The position numbers were made by a program, and so were the translations under genes. A DNA stretch of 64,000 nucleotides from VRUE01 sp963703335. GTDB lineage: Bacteria > Actinomycetota > Thermoleophilia > Solirubrobacterales > 70-9. The stretch spans positions 496,001 to 560,000 of the forward strand of contig OY969812.1 of NCBI GenBank assembly GCA_963703335.1. Direction: 5' to 3'. A model generated the notes under the pieces. The model worked only from the letters and a program-made list of their open reading frames with translations. It ran no database searches and had not been told where the DNA came from. Below, one piece after another: positions 26,285 to 34,054 of this stretch (position 1 is the first letter of the stretch; the number at the start of each line of letters is the position of its first letter).

Positions 26285-28126
26285 ATGGGACTGCTGGTCG
26301 CTCCGCCCATCGCTTCCGCGGGGTGGCTGCCCGCGACTGACATCTCGGCCGAAGACGAATTTGGTTTCGAACAGATCCCACAGGTCGCCGTCGGCGCACC
26401 GGGAGACGCGGTTGCCGTCTGGCCCCAATTGGAGAACCGCTACGTAATCCAAGCTTCGACCAAGAACGCGGGAGGAAGCTGGGGACCTCCAGTCGATATA
26501 TCTCCGCCAGCGCTCTCAGGGGAAGACTCGACCGCGCCGCAGGTAGCGATGAATGCCGCGGGGGACGCAGTCGCCATCTGGGCCTATCGGGGCAGCCAGA
26601 TCATCATCAAGGGGGCGAACAGAACCCCAGAGGGGACCTGGACGGCGGCGCCTGGACTTTCTGTTCCGGGCGGGGATCTCGGCTTCTTGGATGTCGCAAT
26701 CGATCCGGCGGGACGTGCGACTGCGCTCTGGACCCGTCACCAGATCAACACGAGCGACTACGTCATCGAAGCGGTGGACAGATCGCCAGCCGGCCAGTGG
26801 GGAGAGCCCGTCCAGCTCTCCGAGTCAGGGAACAACGCGTGGTCACCACAACTCGCCGTCGACTCCTCGGGCCACGTGGTAGCCGTCTGGTCCCGCTGGA
26901 CCGACGAAGGCGACACGATCATCCAAACGGCCGAAAAAGACCCAGGGGAGGCCTGGAGCAAAACGGCGGACCTCTCGCTCAAAGGGGGCAGAGCCATCCG
27001 CCCCGCGGTGGCGGTCGGCGACGAGCGGACCGTGGTCACCTGGGAGCGCGACCGGGTGGTCGAAGCCGCCGCCAAGGTGGCCGGCGAGGATTGGCAGAAA
27101 CCCCTCGAAATCTCCGGAACCAACTCTGGGGAACCAACGGTCGGCATGGACTCGGACGGGAACACTCTCGCTATTTGGAACTTTGAACCAAAAGTTGGCT
27201 TCGGCGACGCAGAGATCGCGAGCCTTCCGGCAGGGTGGAAAACCTGGACGGAGCCGATCACCCTTTCCAAACGCCTGTCGGGAGAATGGGCGGCACCAAA
27301 GATCGCAGTCAATCCAACGGGCCGAGCAATGGCGATCTGGACAGCCTGGGACGGCACCGCCCGTGTGGTGGAAGCCGCGTCGGGAACAGTTGATGGCAGT
27401 TGGGAGAGCCCGGTCACGGTCTCTCCCCCGGGCTCTTGGTCTTACCGCCCGCAGATCGCGCTGGACAGCACGGGGAGTGCTGCGGCTGTGTGGAGAGCGG
27501 CCGAACCCCAGACCACGCAGGCAGCCGTGTTCGACGTTACAAACCCCGAATTGAATTCGGTCTCGATCCCATCAACAGTCCGGGCCGGACGCCCCATTTC
27601 CTTCGCCGCGTCCCCCTTCGACGCATGGTCGCCAGTCAATTCGGCGAGCTGGACCTTCGGAGACACTTCCACCGCAATGGGCCCGAGTGTCATCCACTCC
27701 TTCCAGAGTGCCGGCCAATTCCATGTCACCGTTACGGCAACCGATGCAGCTGGCTATTCGATGACAAAAGCGGCGACGGTCGACGTTTCCCCGGCGCTCG
27801 CCATTGCCGACCGCGTCGTCACGGTGAGAAACGGTAGGGCACGTCTCAAGCTCCGCTGCCCTGGAACCGCCATTTGTCACGGCAGCGCCAGGCTCACTCG
27901 TCGAGAAAAAGGAAAAGACGGGAATCGCCCACGCTTGATTGGCAAAGCCGAGTTCGCGATCCCAGCGAGAGCGCAAAGGATCGTCGCGATCACGCTCAAG
28001 CCAAGGGTTCTCAACCTCTTCTCGACTGTTCGCAAGAAGGGCCTCCGCACCCGGCTCAAGGGCGATGCTGTCGTGTCACGTACCGTCGTCCTCAAGCCGG
28101 TTGCCCCGCGGCGGCATCACCGCTGA
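26285..28126 (+). CDS. Secreted protein with beta-propeller-like repeats and a PKD domain
   Basis: 613 residues from ATG 26285. Residues 20-430 contain about seven repeats built on VAVGAPGDAVAVWPQ, VAMNAAGDAVAIWAY, VAIDPAGRATALWTRH and LAVDSSGHVVAVWSRW, a propeller-like pattern. Residues about 440-510 are a PKD domain (ASWTFGDTSTAMGPSVIHSF and VTVTATDAAGYS). The C terminus is basic. From 26285 the signal peptide would be only 12 residues, but the frame stays open and hydrophobic upstream (TIVAACVL) to a stop at 26213-26215 without an ATG, GTG or TTG, so the start is unresolved. Probably surface adhesion. Confidence 0.75.
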   Translation: MGLLVAPPIASAGWLPATDISAEDEFGFEQIPQVAVGAPGDAVAVWPQLENRYVIQASTKNAGGSWGPPVDISPPALSGEDSTAPQVAMNAAGDAVAIWAYRGSQIIIKGANRTPEGTWTAAPGLSVPGGDLGFLDVAIDPAGRATALWTRHQINTSDYVIEAVDRSPAGQWGEPVQLSESGNNAWSPQLAVDSSGHVVAVWSRWTDEGDTIIQTAEKDPGEAWSKTADLSLKGGRAIRPAVAVGDERTVVTWERDRVVEAAAKVAGEDWQKPLEISGTNSGEPTVGMDSDGNTLAIWNFEPKVGFGDAEIASLPAGWKTWTEPITLSKRLSGEWAAPKIAVNPTGRAMAIWTAWDGTARVVEAASGTVDGSWESPVTVSPPGSWSYRPQIALDSTGSAAAVWRAAEPQTTQAAVFDVTNPELNSVSIPSTVRAGRPISFAASPFDAWSPVNSASWTFGDTSTAMGPSVIHSFQSAGQFHVTVTATDAAGYSMTKAATVDVSPALAIADRVVTVRNGRARLKLRCPGTAICHGSARLTRREKGKDGNRPRLIGKAEFAIPARAQRIVAITLKPRVLNLFSTVRKKGLRTRLKGDAVVSRTVVLKPVAPRRHHR

Positions 28127-28136
28127 GTTTCACGTC

Positions 28137-28180
28137 GCCCCGGTGTCCGGAATCTGGCACCTGCTAACTGAGAATTGCCT
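28137..28180. repeat. Degenerate second att-like sequence
   Basis: CCCCGGTGTCCGGA and ACTGAGAATTGCCTCTAGC match the att region at 25576-25607 (CCCCGGTTTCCGGA and ACTGAGAAAGCCCTCTAGC) apart from substitutions and an inserted stretch. It directly precedes the second integrase remnant in the same layout as at 25.6 kb. Confidence 0.5.
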
Positions 28181-28255
28181 CTAGCAAGCCGTTTGCAGTG
28201 GATTTGTGCCTGCTGAGTCCAAGGAGTTCGGCTGAGTTCGGCCTAGATCGGTGGA
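28181..28255 (-). pseudogene. Remnant of an integrase 3' end (copy 2), cut by the IS3 element
   Basis: 24 codons on the minus strand reading STDLGRTQPNSLDSAGTN and a six-residue tail before TAG 28181-28183. It matches copy 1 (25604-25678) at all but two or three residues, with several silent changes. Its 5' side stops exactly where the IS3 inverted repeat begins (28256), so the element replaced the rest of the gene. Confidence 0.55.
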
Positions 28256-28285
28256 TGAGCCGGACCAGGTTTGACGGAGACCTTT

Positions 28286-29194
28286 TTAGTTGGATCCAAT
28301 CTTCATTTTGAGGGAGATCCGTCGATCCCCCGCTGCAGCGTAGAGAGACTCGAACTCAGCGGGTGAGACATCGCCCAGGGATTCGTGCAGGCGGTCGTTG
28401 TTGAACCAGGCGACGTACTCGACAACGGCCAGCTCGAGCTGGGAGCGGGTGCGCCAGACCCGGTCGGCGATCAGCTCGGTCTTGAAGGTGTCGACGAAGC
28501 TCTCGGCCATCGCGTTGTCATAGGCATCGCCGACCGAGCCCACCGAGGCGAGGACACCGTGATCGTCGAGTTCCTGGGTGTAGTCGGCAGAGGTGTATTG
28601 GGAGCCGCGGTCGGTGTGCGCCACCAGCGCGAAGTCGGCACCGGGCTCGCGCTGGCCGAGGGCCATCCGCAAGGCGTCGAGCACCAAGTCGGTGCGCATG
28701 TGGGAGGCGAGCTGCCAGCCGACGACCTTGCGCGAGAAGGCGTCGATCACGAAGGAGAAGAACAGGGCGCCCTCCCAGGAGCGCAAGTAAGTGAAGTCGC
28801 CGACCCAGAGCCGGTTGGGGCACTCGGCGCTGAAGTCGCGCTCGACCAGGTCGGGCCGGCGGTGGGCATCGGGGTCGGGCTTGGTCGTGCGCCAGGCCTT
28901 GCCACGGCGCTTGGCGCCTTGGATCCCGGCTTCTCGCATCAGGCGCTGAACGCGGCCCCTGCCGGCCTCCTCGCCCTCGCGCCGTAAGGCGATCCACATC
29001 CGCCGGTAGCCGTAGGCGCAGTAGTTGCGCTCGTGGATCTCGGCGATCCGCCCAAGAAGGCGCTCGTCCTCGATCTCCCTGTCAGAGCACTCGCCCTTGG
29101 CGCGCTCGTAGTAGGCGGAGGCCGACACCTCCAGGGTCCTGCAGATCGGCTCGACCCCGAAGCGCTCGCGGTGCTCCTCGATATAGGAGCTCAC
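28286..29194 (-). CDS. IS3-family transposase OrfB (DDE integrase)
   Basis: 302 residues, GTG start. The N-terminal HTH_21 region (YGYRRMWIALRREGEEAGRG and RVQRLMREAGIQG) precedes the rve catalytic core with DFTYLRSWEGALFFSFVIDA (first Asp), HTDRGSQYTS (second Asp) and NAMAESFVDTFKTEL (Glu). All three catalytic acids are present. It is normally made as an OrfAB fusion by frameshifting; the upstream orfA is damaged here. Confidence 0.93.
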   Translation of the reverse strand: MSSYIEEHRERFGVEPICRTLEVSASAYYERAKGECSDREIEDERLLGRIAEIHERNYCAYGYRRMWIALRREGEEAGRGRVQRLMREAGIQGAKRRGKAWRTTKPDPDAHRRPDLVERDFSAECPNRLWVGDFTYLRSWEGALFFSFVIDAFSRKVVGWQLASHMRTDLVLDALRMALGQREPGADFALVAHTDRGSQYTSADYTQELDDHGVLASVGSVGDAYDNAMAESFVDTFKTELIADRVWRTRSQLELAVVEYVAWFNNDRLHESLGDVSPAEFESLYAAAGDRRISLKMKIGSN

Positions 29195-29494
29195 TTCGTT
29201 CGGCGTGGGTCGAGCTCGGCGGCGAAAAAGGCAGACGCCGACTTCAGGATGTCGTTGGCCCGGCGCAGTTCGCGCACCTCACCCGCGTAGGGCCTTTAGC
29301 TCCTCGCGCTCGGAGCTGCTCAACAGCTCCTTGCGCTTGCCGGCGTCGGCTTCTGCCTGGCGCACCCACTTGCGCAGGGTCTCGTGGTGGATGCCCAGGT
29401 CGCGGGCTACGTGGGCAATGGGGCGGCCGGACTCGGCGACCATCCGGGCACCGCGATCGAGCAACTCATCGGGGTATTTCTTCTGTCGTGGCAT
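29191..29494 (-). pseudogene. IS3-family OrfA, frameshifted
   Basis: Starts ATG at 29492-29494 with the HTH_Tnp_1 helix-turn-helix (YPDELLDRGARMVAESGRPI, then GIHHETLRKWVRQAEAD). The frame stops at 29279-29281, but the shifted frame continues VRELRRANDILKSASAFFAA to a TGA overlapping the OrfB start, the normal end of an OrfA of about 100 residues. Removing one C from the CCC run at 29282-29284 restores it. The frameshift could be real or a sequencing error. Confidence 0.8.
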
Positions 29495-29585
29495 GGCTTG
29501 GGAGTTCCCTTCTTCCAGGTAGGAATCCTGGTTTCGGGGTCTCCGTCAAACCCGGCCTGGCTCACTCGGACGATCCTCGCGTCGA

Positions 29586-31649
29586 CTATGAGGACGGCTT
29601 GGACACGGCTCGCGTCGCCCCACCCGGCTTCTTCCCTGGCTCAGGCCCGATGGGAATGCCGCGCTGCGCCACGACCCGCTCGAAGGCCGCGGCGACCTCA
29701 GGGTCAAACTGCGAGCCGCCGCTGCGGCGTAGCTCTTCGAGAGCTCGCGACGGGCGCATCGCGACGCTGTAGGGGCGCTCCGAGACCATCGCCGCGTAGG
29801 CATCGCAGACGGCTACCACTCGCGCGCCGAGCGGGATCTGCTCTCCACGCAGGGAGTCCGGGTAGCCGCCGCCATCCCAGCGCTCGCCACTAGAGCGAAC
29901 CAGGCGCGCGACCGGCACAAGCGCCGCCGCCGAGGCGATGATCCGCTCGCCGATCAGGGTGTGCTGGCGGACAAACTCCCACTCGGACTCCTCGAGCGGG
30001 CCCGGCTTGTTCAGGATCGCGTCGGGGATCGCCATCTTGCCTGTCTCGTGCAATTGCGCGGCGCGGTGGGTCTCATCGCGTTGCTCGGCCTCCATTCCCA
30101 GCTCCTCGGCGACCGCCAGCGCCAGCTCGGCGACATCGACGGCTTGCTCGGCCAGCTCCGGTTGGCGCTCACGCAGCGCCGTCAGCAACACGTCGCGCGA
30201 CTGGGAGCCGGCCGACGTCCGCTCGCTCACCTTGTTCGCGTACATCCGCCGGTCGACGAGTTGCATCGCCTCTTTGACCGAGGCGGCCTCGCTCGGCAAC
30301 AGGACGTTGCCCTGCGATGCGCCGATCGCGAATCCCTCGCCACCCTCGGAGAGCGCAGCGGTAGCGCCGGCGACAATCGCATCGACCTCCGCCGCCGTGC
30401 ACTCGGCCAGAAGACAGAACTCATCGCCACCCAGCCGGTAGGTGCGGCCTTTTGCGGTCGCGAAGTGCTCAAGCCGCCCGCCGAGTCGCTCCAGCAGGGC
30501 GTCGCCGGCCGGGTGACCGAACGTGTCGTTGTAGAGCTTGAAGCCGTCGAGGTCGAACAGCGCGAGGAGCCGCAGGGACCCCGCGGGAGTCGGCCGCGCG
30601 ATAGCGCGCTCAAGGTCCATCATCAGCGCTCGACGGTTGGGCAGCCCGGTCAACTCATCGGTACGCGACTCTCGCGCGCTCATGCGGGCTTCCCCCTGGC
30701 TCTCGCGCAGGGAAAGGACCAGCCGCACGACGACCGCGACCAGGGTGAGCAGGGAGATGACCGCCGCCGCGGTTGGGGCCGTGGCGAACCGTTCGACTGC
30801 CTGGATGCAGATCGCGACCAGAGCCGCGGCAGCTGGTATCGCGATGATCCGCACCGCCCGCGACTGCAGTGGCTTCGTGTCGCCCGGCTCGATCCATGCC
30901 GCGCAAGCCACCAGCAGGACACCGAATGGCCAACCTACGTCGAGAATCGTGCCCTCGACGTAGGTTCCCTTGGCGGACTGCAGCAAGTAGCCGCCGTCGG
31001 AAACGGCGAGCAACAAGAGGCCGGCGCCGAGGACCGCCCAGCTGCGCCCCGGCCGCCAGCCGGTGAACGAAGCGGCGGTCGCCACCATCGTCAACAGGGT
31101 CAGGTCGGCGATCGGGTAGGCGAGGTTGGTCGCGACGGCAAGCGTCTGGCCTTCGCTGGAGGCATCGAGGATCGGCCCGAGCGCGAACGCCGCGGCCAAC
31201 GCCGCGACCGCGGAGCCGACGATCGCGCCGTCCAGCCACCGCGCGACCGGAAAGGCCCCGATCCGCGCCCGCAGCAGGACGATCAGCCCCACGTAGGAGA
31301 GGGGGTAGAAGGCGAGGTAGCCGCCGTCGGCCGGAGAGGGAATCGGCACCGCCGCCTGCTCGGCGAGGGCAGCCGCAAAATAAATATCGCCGCCGGCGAA
31401 GAGCAGCAAGCCGACGCCGAGCAGCGCCCAGGCCAACCGCTCGCGGCGCACCAGCGCGGCCCGCAGCAGGCAGGCGGCGGCGCTCGTCAGCATCAGGGCG
31501 TTGTAGATCCAGGTGTTGAAGAGCACATGGGTGTTGTGCCCGCCAAACCCGAGCAGGGCGCGAGCGGTAAAGACAACGAGTAGGCAGAGGGCAAGGAAGC
31601 CGCCGACAAGGACGGTCCTTCGCTGGCGTTGACTCAGCCCGGAAATCAC
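29586..31649 (-). CDS. Membrane diguanylate cyclase (GGDEF) with degenerate HD-GYP domain
   Basis: About 687 residues from GTG 31649; an upstream start at 31790 is possible. About nine N-terminal membrane helices (ALLGVGLLLFAGGDIYFAAA and others) lead to a GGDEF domain (DELTGLPNRRALMMDLERAI and the intact active site RLGGDEFCLL), then an HD-GYP-like domain. There the metal motif HD is His-Glu (LHETGKMAIPDAIL) and the HHExxDGxGYP region reads SSGERWDGGGYP, missing both His. Diguanylate cyclase activity is expected; phosphodiesterase activity is doubtful. It ends 22 bp from the IS3 border. Confidence 0.88.
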   Translation of the reverse strand: MISGLSQRQRRTVLVGGFLALCLLVVFTARALLGFGGHNTHVLFNTWIYNALMLTSAAACLLRAALVRRERLAWALLGVGLLLFAGGDIYFAAALAEQAAVPIPSPADGGYLAFYPLSYVGLIVLLRARIGAFPVARWLDGAIVGSAVAALAAAFALGPILDASSEGQTLAVATNLAYPIADLTLLTMVATAASFTGWRPGRSWAVLGAGLLLLAVSDGGYLLQSAKGTYVEGTILDVGWPFGVLLVACAAWIEPGDTKPLQSRAVRIIAIPAAAALVAICIQAVERFATAPTAAAVISLLTLVAVVVRLVLSLRESQGEARMSARESRTDELTGLPNRRALMMDLERAIARPTPAGSLRLLALFDLDGFKLYNDTFGHPAGDALLERLGGRLEHFATAKGRTYRLGGDEFCLLAECTAAEVDAIVAGATAALSEGGEGFAIGASQGNVLLPSEAASVKEAMQLVDRRMYANKVSERTSAGSQSRDVLLTALRERQPELAEQAVDVAELALAVAEELGMEAEQRDETHRAAQLHETGKMAIPDAILNKPGPLEESEWEFVRQHTLIGERIIASAAALVPVARLVRSSGERWDGGGYPDSLRGEQIPLGARVVAVCDAYAAMVSERPYSVAMRPSRALEELRRSGGSQFDPEVAAAFERVVAQRGIPIGPEPGKKPGGATRAVSKPSS

Positions 31650-32010
31650 TTCCAACCATCGGAGTCTGGAGCGGCAACCTTGACCGATGAGATCTGTTAG
31701 CCGTACTGGAAAGCGCTTGCCGGCAGGGCTCCTGCCCTCGGTCCAGCGAGACCGCTTCGCCCTGTAAGCGCTACAGCTCGCCGAGCTCAACGGGCAGGCT
31801 CGCAGGCCGGCGGCGACGGCGTCGATAGTCTTTCGACGGCAAATGCGACATGGCGGATGCCCGGCCTCAAGCTCCAGTTAGCGGTCGTCCTCGGGGGGGA
31901 ACTAGAGCAGCTCTACGAGGCGTCGTGCGGCAAGGGCGGCGCCGTCGACCTCGACATCTTCCCCTTACCTCGAGGTGATCCGCTGGGTCACCAGCCAAGC
32001 GGTGCCGTCG

Positions 32011-32907
32011 CTAAATCGACGGTGGCCCGAGATGGCCGCGCAGAAACTCGACTTGATCGATGGCGAGACGGTCGAAGACCTCCTCAGAGACGAGCGCAAA
32101 GTGACCGCCGGGATAGGTGCGAAGCTCGCCACGCGGGACCTGCCGTGCCGCCCGCCTGCCCAGCTCGGGCGGGTTGACATCGTCGTCCTCGAAGACGCAG
32201 TAGAGGGCTGGACAGTTGATCCGGCGCACCTTCCTGCCGAGTTCGTACGGAGCCGAAAGGGCAACGCGGGCGCAGACCTCGTTACGCCAGGCCGAGCCCG
32301 GCGGAGAGATCGCCATCATCCCGGGCATCGCGTCGGGGCTATTAATGACCGCGAGGGAGCCGGGTTCCCCTATAGCCGGTATTCGATACGGGGCGGCGTG
32401 GCGCCAAGTACGCGTCATGTCGCGAATTCCCGCAACCGTCAGCTTGGCGAGGTGGCCCCAGCCACCGCTGTGGACGAGGCTGCTCCTACTGTTCAGCAGG
32501 GGCGCAACGCAGATAATGGCCGCGACGTCGGCGCCATCGACGGCCAGCGACTGGACGTGGCCGGTTCCCATCGAGTACCCCCACATCGCGATCCGCGCTG
32601 AGTCGACCTCCTCGAGGCCTCTGACATGCGAGATTGCGGCTCGCCAGTCATCGCGCTGGCGAGCGGAGTCCATCAGCGAGCGCGGTTCCCCTCCACTCCC
32701 ACCCCAGTGTCTGTAGTCGAAGGCAAGAGCTGCGAAGCCGGCGTCGGCAAGACGTTCGGCGAAGGCATCGAGCCCTTGGTCCCGTACACAAGAGAAGCCC
32801 GTTCCCATGACCACGCAGGGCGCAGGTCCATTCGCACCTCCGGGTCGGAACAGGCGGCCGGCGCACTCGGCATCTCCCACTGAGAAGCGCACCTCTTCCT
32901 CTCCCAT
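32011..32907 (-). CDS. Alpha/beta hydrolase
   Basis: About 298 residues. The nucleophile elbow is WGYSMGTGHV (Gly-x-Ser-x-Gly); the acid lies in FEDDDVNPPE and the His in YPGGHFALV. The start of the fold is VVMGTGFSCVRDQGLDAF, as in dienelactone-hydrolase or X-Pro peptidase-like hydrolases. ATG at 32905-32907 with AGGA upstream; a GTG at 32934 is also possible. Substrate unknown. The 361-bp gap to the left (31650-32010) holds nothing convincing. Confidence 0.85.
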   Translation of the reverse strand: MGEEEVRFSVGDAECAGRLFRPGGANGPAPCVVMGTGFSCVRDQGLDAFAERLADAGFAALAFDYRHWGGSGGEPRSLMDSARQRDDWRAAISHVRGLEEVDSARIAMWGYSMGTGHVQSLAVDGADVAAIICVAPLLNSRSSLVHSGGWGHLAKLTVAGIRDMTRTWRHAAPYRIPAIGEPGSLAVINSPDAMPGMMAISPPGSAWRNEVCARVALSAPYELGRKVRRINCPALYCVFEDDDVNPPELGRRAARQVPRGELRTYPGGHFALVSEEVFDRLAIDQVEFLRGHLGPPSI

Positions 32908-32979
32908 GGCGATGATCCTATTGGGCGTCGGCACACCGGCGACCGAACCACGTCACATTTGCGCAAGTAGGCTGCCCGA

Positions 32980-33246
32980 ATGAGATCGGTGGTCGTCACG
33001 GGAGCGTCCACCGGAATCGGGCGCGCTACCGCTCTGCGACTGGATTCCGATGGTTGGCAGGTGTTCGCTGGGGTTCGACGGGAGGGTGACGGCGAGGCGC
33101 TTCGGCAAGCGGGATCCGGACAGATCGAGCCGCTGATGCTCGACGTGACCGACCCAGAGCAGATCGCCGCGGCGGCGAAACGAGTCGGCGAGAAGAGCCT
33201 TCGTACCCGGCTACTTCCGATGATTTATGCCATCTGGCAGATGTAG
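32980..33246 (+). pseudogene. 5' fragment of a short-chain dehydrogenase/reductase
   Basis: 88 codons: the first 65 or so are an SDR N terminus (VVVTGASTGIGRATALRLDS, then EPLMLDVTDPEQIAAAAKRV). The catalytic Tyr-x-x-x-Lys half is absent and the frame drifts into LRTRLLPMIYAIWQM before a stop. A normal SDR has about 250 residues. Divergent from the hydrolase at 32907. Truncation by deletion is likely. Confidence 0.8.
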
Positions 33247-33313
33247 TGGCCACTTGCAGGTCATAGCTTCGCCTTGATGCCGGCCGCTGGGGCTGGCCTT
33301 TATGGAGGTGGCC

Positions 33314-34054
33314 ATGTCTACTGTCTCTCGTGTCGTGGATACCGAGGTGGGCGGGTCCAATGGCGAACTCGATGCCAGTCGGTCCATCGTCGTTTGCCGT
33401 CTGATTGCTGCTGCGGCGCTGGCGGTTGCGGTTCTCTATGCCCTGAGCGTGCCGGTTGGCTCGCTTATGAGCCTGCCGGGCACCGACGTCCCGGCGACGG
33501 AGACGTTGTCCTTCTTCGTCGACCATCGCGACGGGATGCTTGCGGCTGTTGTCCTCAACGGCATCGCCTGGTGCGCGTTGATGCCGCTTGTCTTCGTCGG
33601 CCTGCGCGCGCGCATCACTGGGGAGGGATCGCTGGCAGCGAGCATCGCGCTCGCCGCAGCTCTGGTGGAGGCCGCCATGATCGGTGTGGCGCTTCTGTTC
33701 GGCGCCATCGCCGCGTACGCCGCCCCGGATCTCAGCCCGGCCCTCGCGCGCGTGCTCGACTACGGCTTGGCGTTGGGAACGAGTGCTTCGGCCTGGCCGA
33801 CGGTGCCCTGTGCGTTGGCGATGACGATCGCGATCCGACGCAGCCGCGTGCTGCCCGCCTACACCGCCAACTTGGCCCTCGCCGTGGCCGCCGTGCACGT
33901 TTTGGCCGGGGTCGGGTTCGCTCGCACGGGGGCATTCTCGCCTGACGGCATCGCGCTCCTGGGAGCACCGGTGTTCGCGGTGTGGATGGCCGTAATCGGC
34001 GTTGCACTGCTGCGACGCCGCCCGGAGTTCGTCCCGGCGCGGTCCCATGCTTGA
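33314..34054 (+). CDS. Six-helix membrane protein, unknown
   Basis: 246 residues from ATG 33314 with GGAGGT upstream. About six hydrophobic helices (LIAAAALAVAVLYALSVPVG, AAVVLNGIAWCALMPLVFVG, SIALAAALVEAAMIGVALLF, ALAVAAVHVLAGVGF, GAPVFAVWMAVIGVALL). No catalytic motif; resembles small DUF4386-like integral membrane proteins. It overlaps the start of the cyclase-regulator gene by eight bases, so the two are probably co-expressed. Confidence 0.72.
   Translation: MSTVSRVVDTEVGGSNGELDASRSIVVCRLIAAAALAVAVLYALSVPVGSLMSLPGTDVPATETLSFFVDHRDGMLAAVVLNGIAWCALMPLVFVGLRARITGEGSLAASIALAAALVEAAMIGVALLFGAIAAYAAPDLSPALARVLDYGLALGTSASAWPTVPCALAMTIAIRRSRVLPAYTANLALAVAAVHVLAGVGFARTGAFSPDGIALLGAPVFAVWMAVIGVALLRRRPEFVPARSHA

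Larger units (their letters stand above)
28256..29564 (-). mobile_element. IS3-family insertion sequence
   Basis: 1309 bp bounded by 27-bp inverted repeats (28256-28282 and 29538-29564) that match at 24 positions and begin TGAGCC and end GGTTTGACGGAGACC. It contains orfA and orfB on the minus strand. No short target duplication is visible (left flank GGA, right flank CTC), which suggests a deletion or recombination after insertion. Confidence 0.9.

Noticed and set aside
31857..32177. 106-codon frame between the GGDEF and hydrolase genes
   Set aside because: More than half is antisense to the hydrolase 3' end and the start of the frame shows no family feature.
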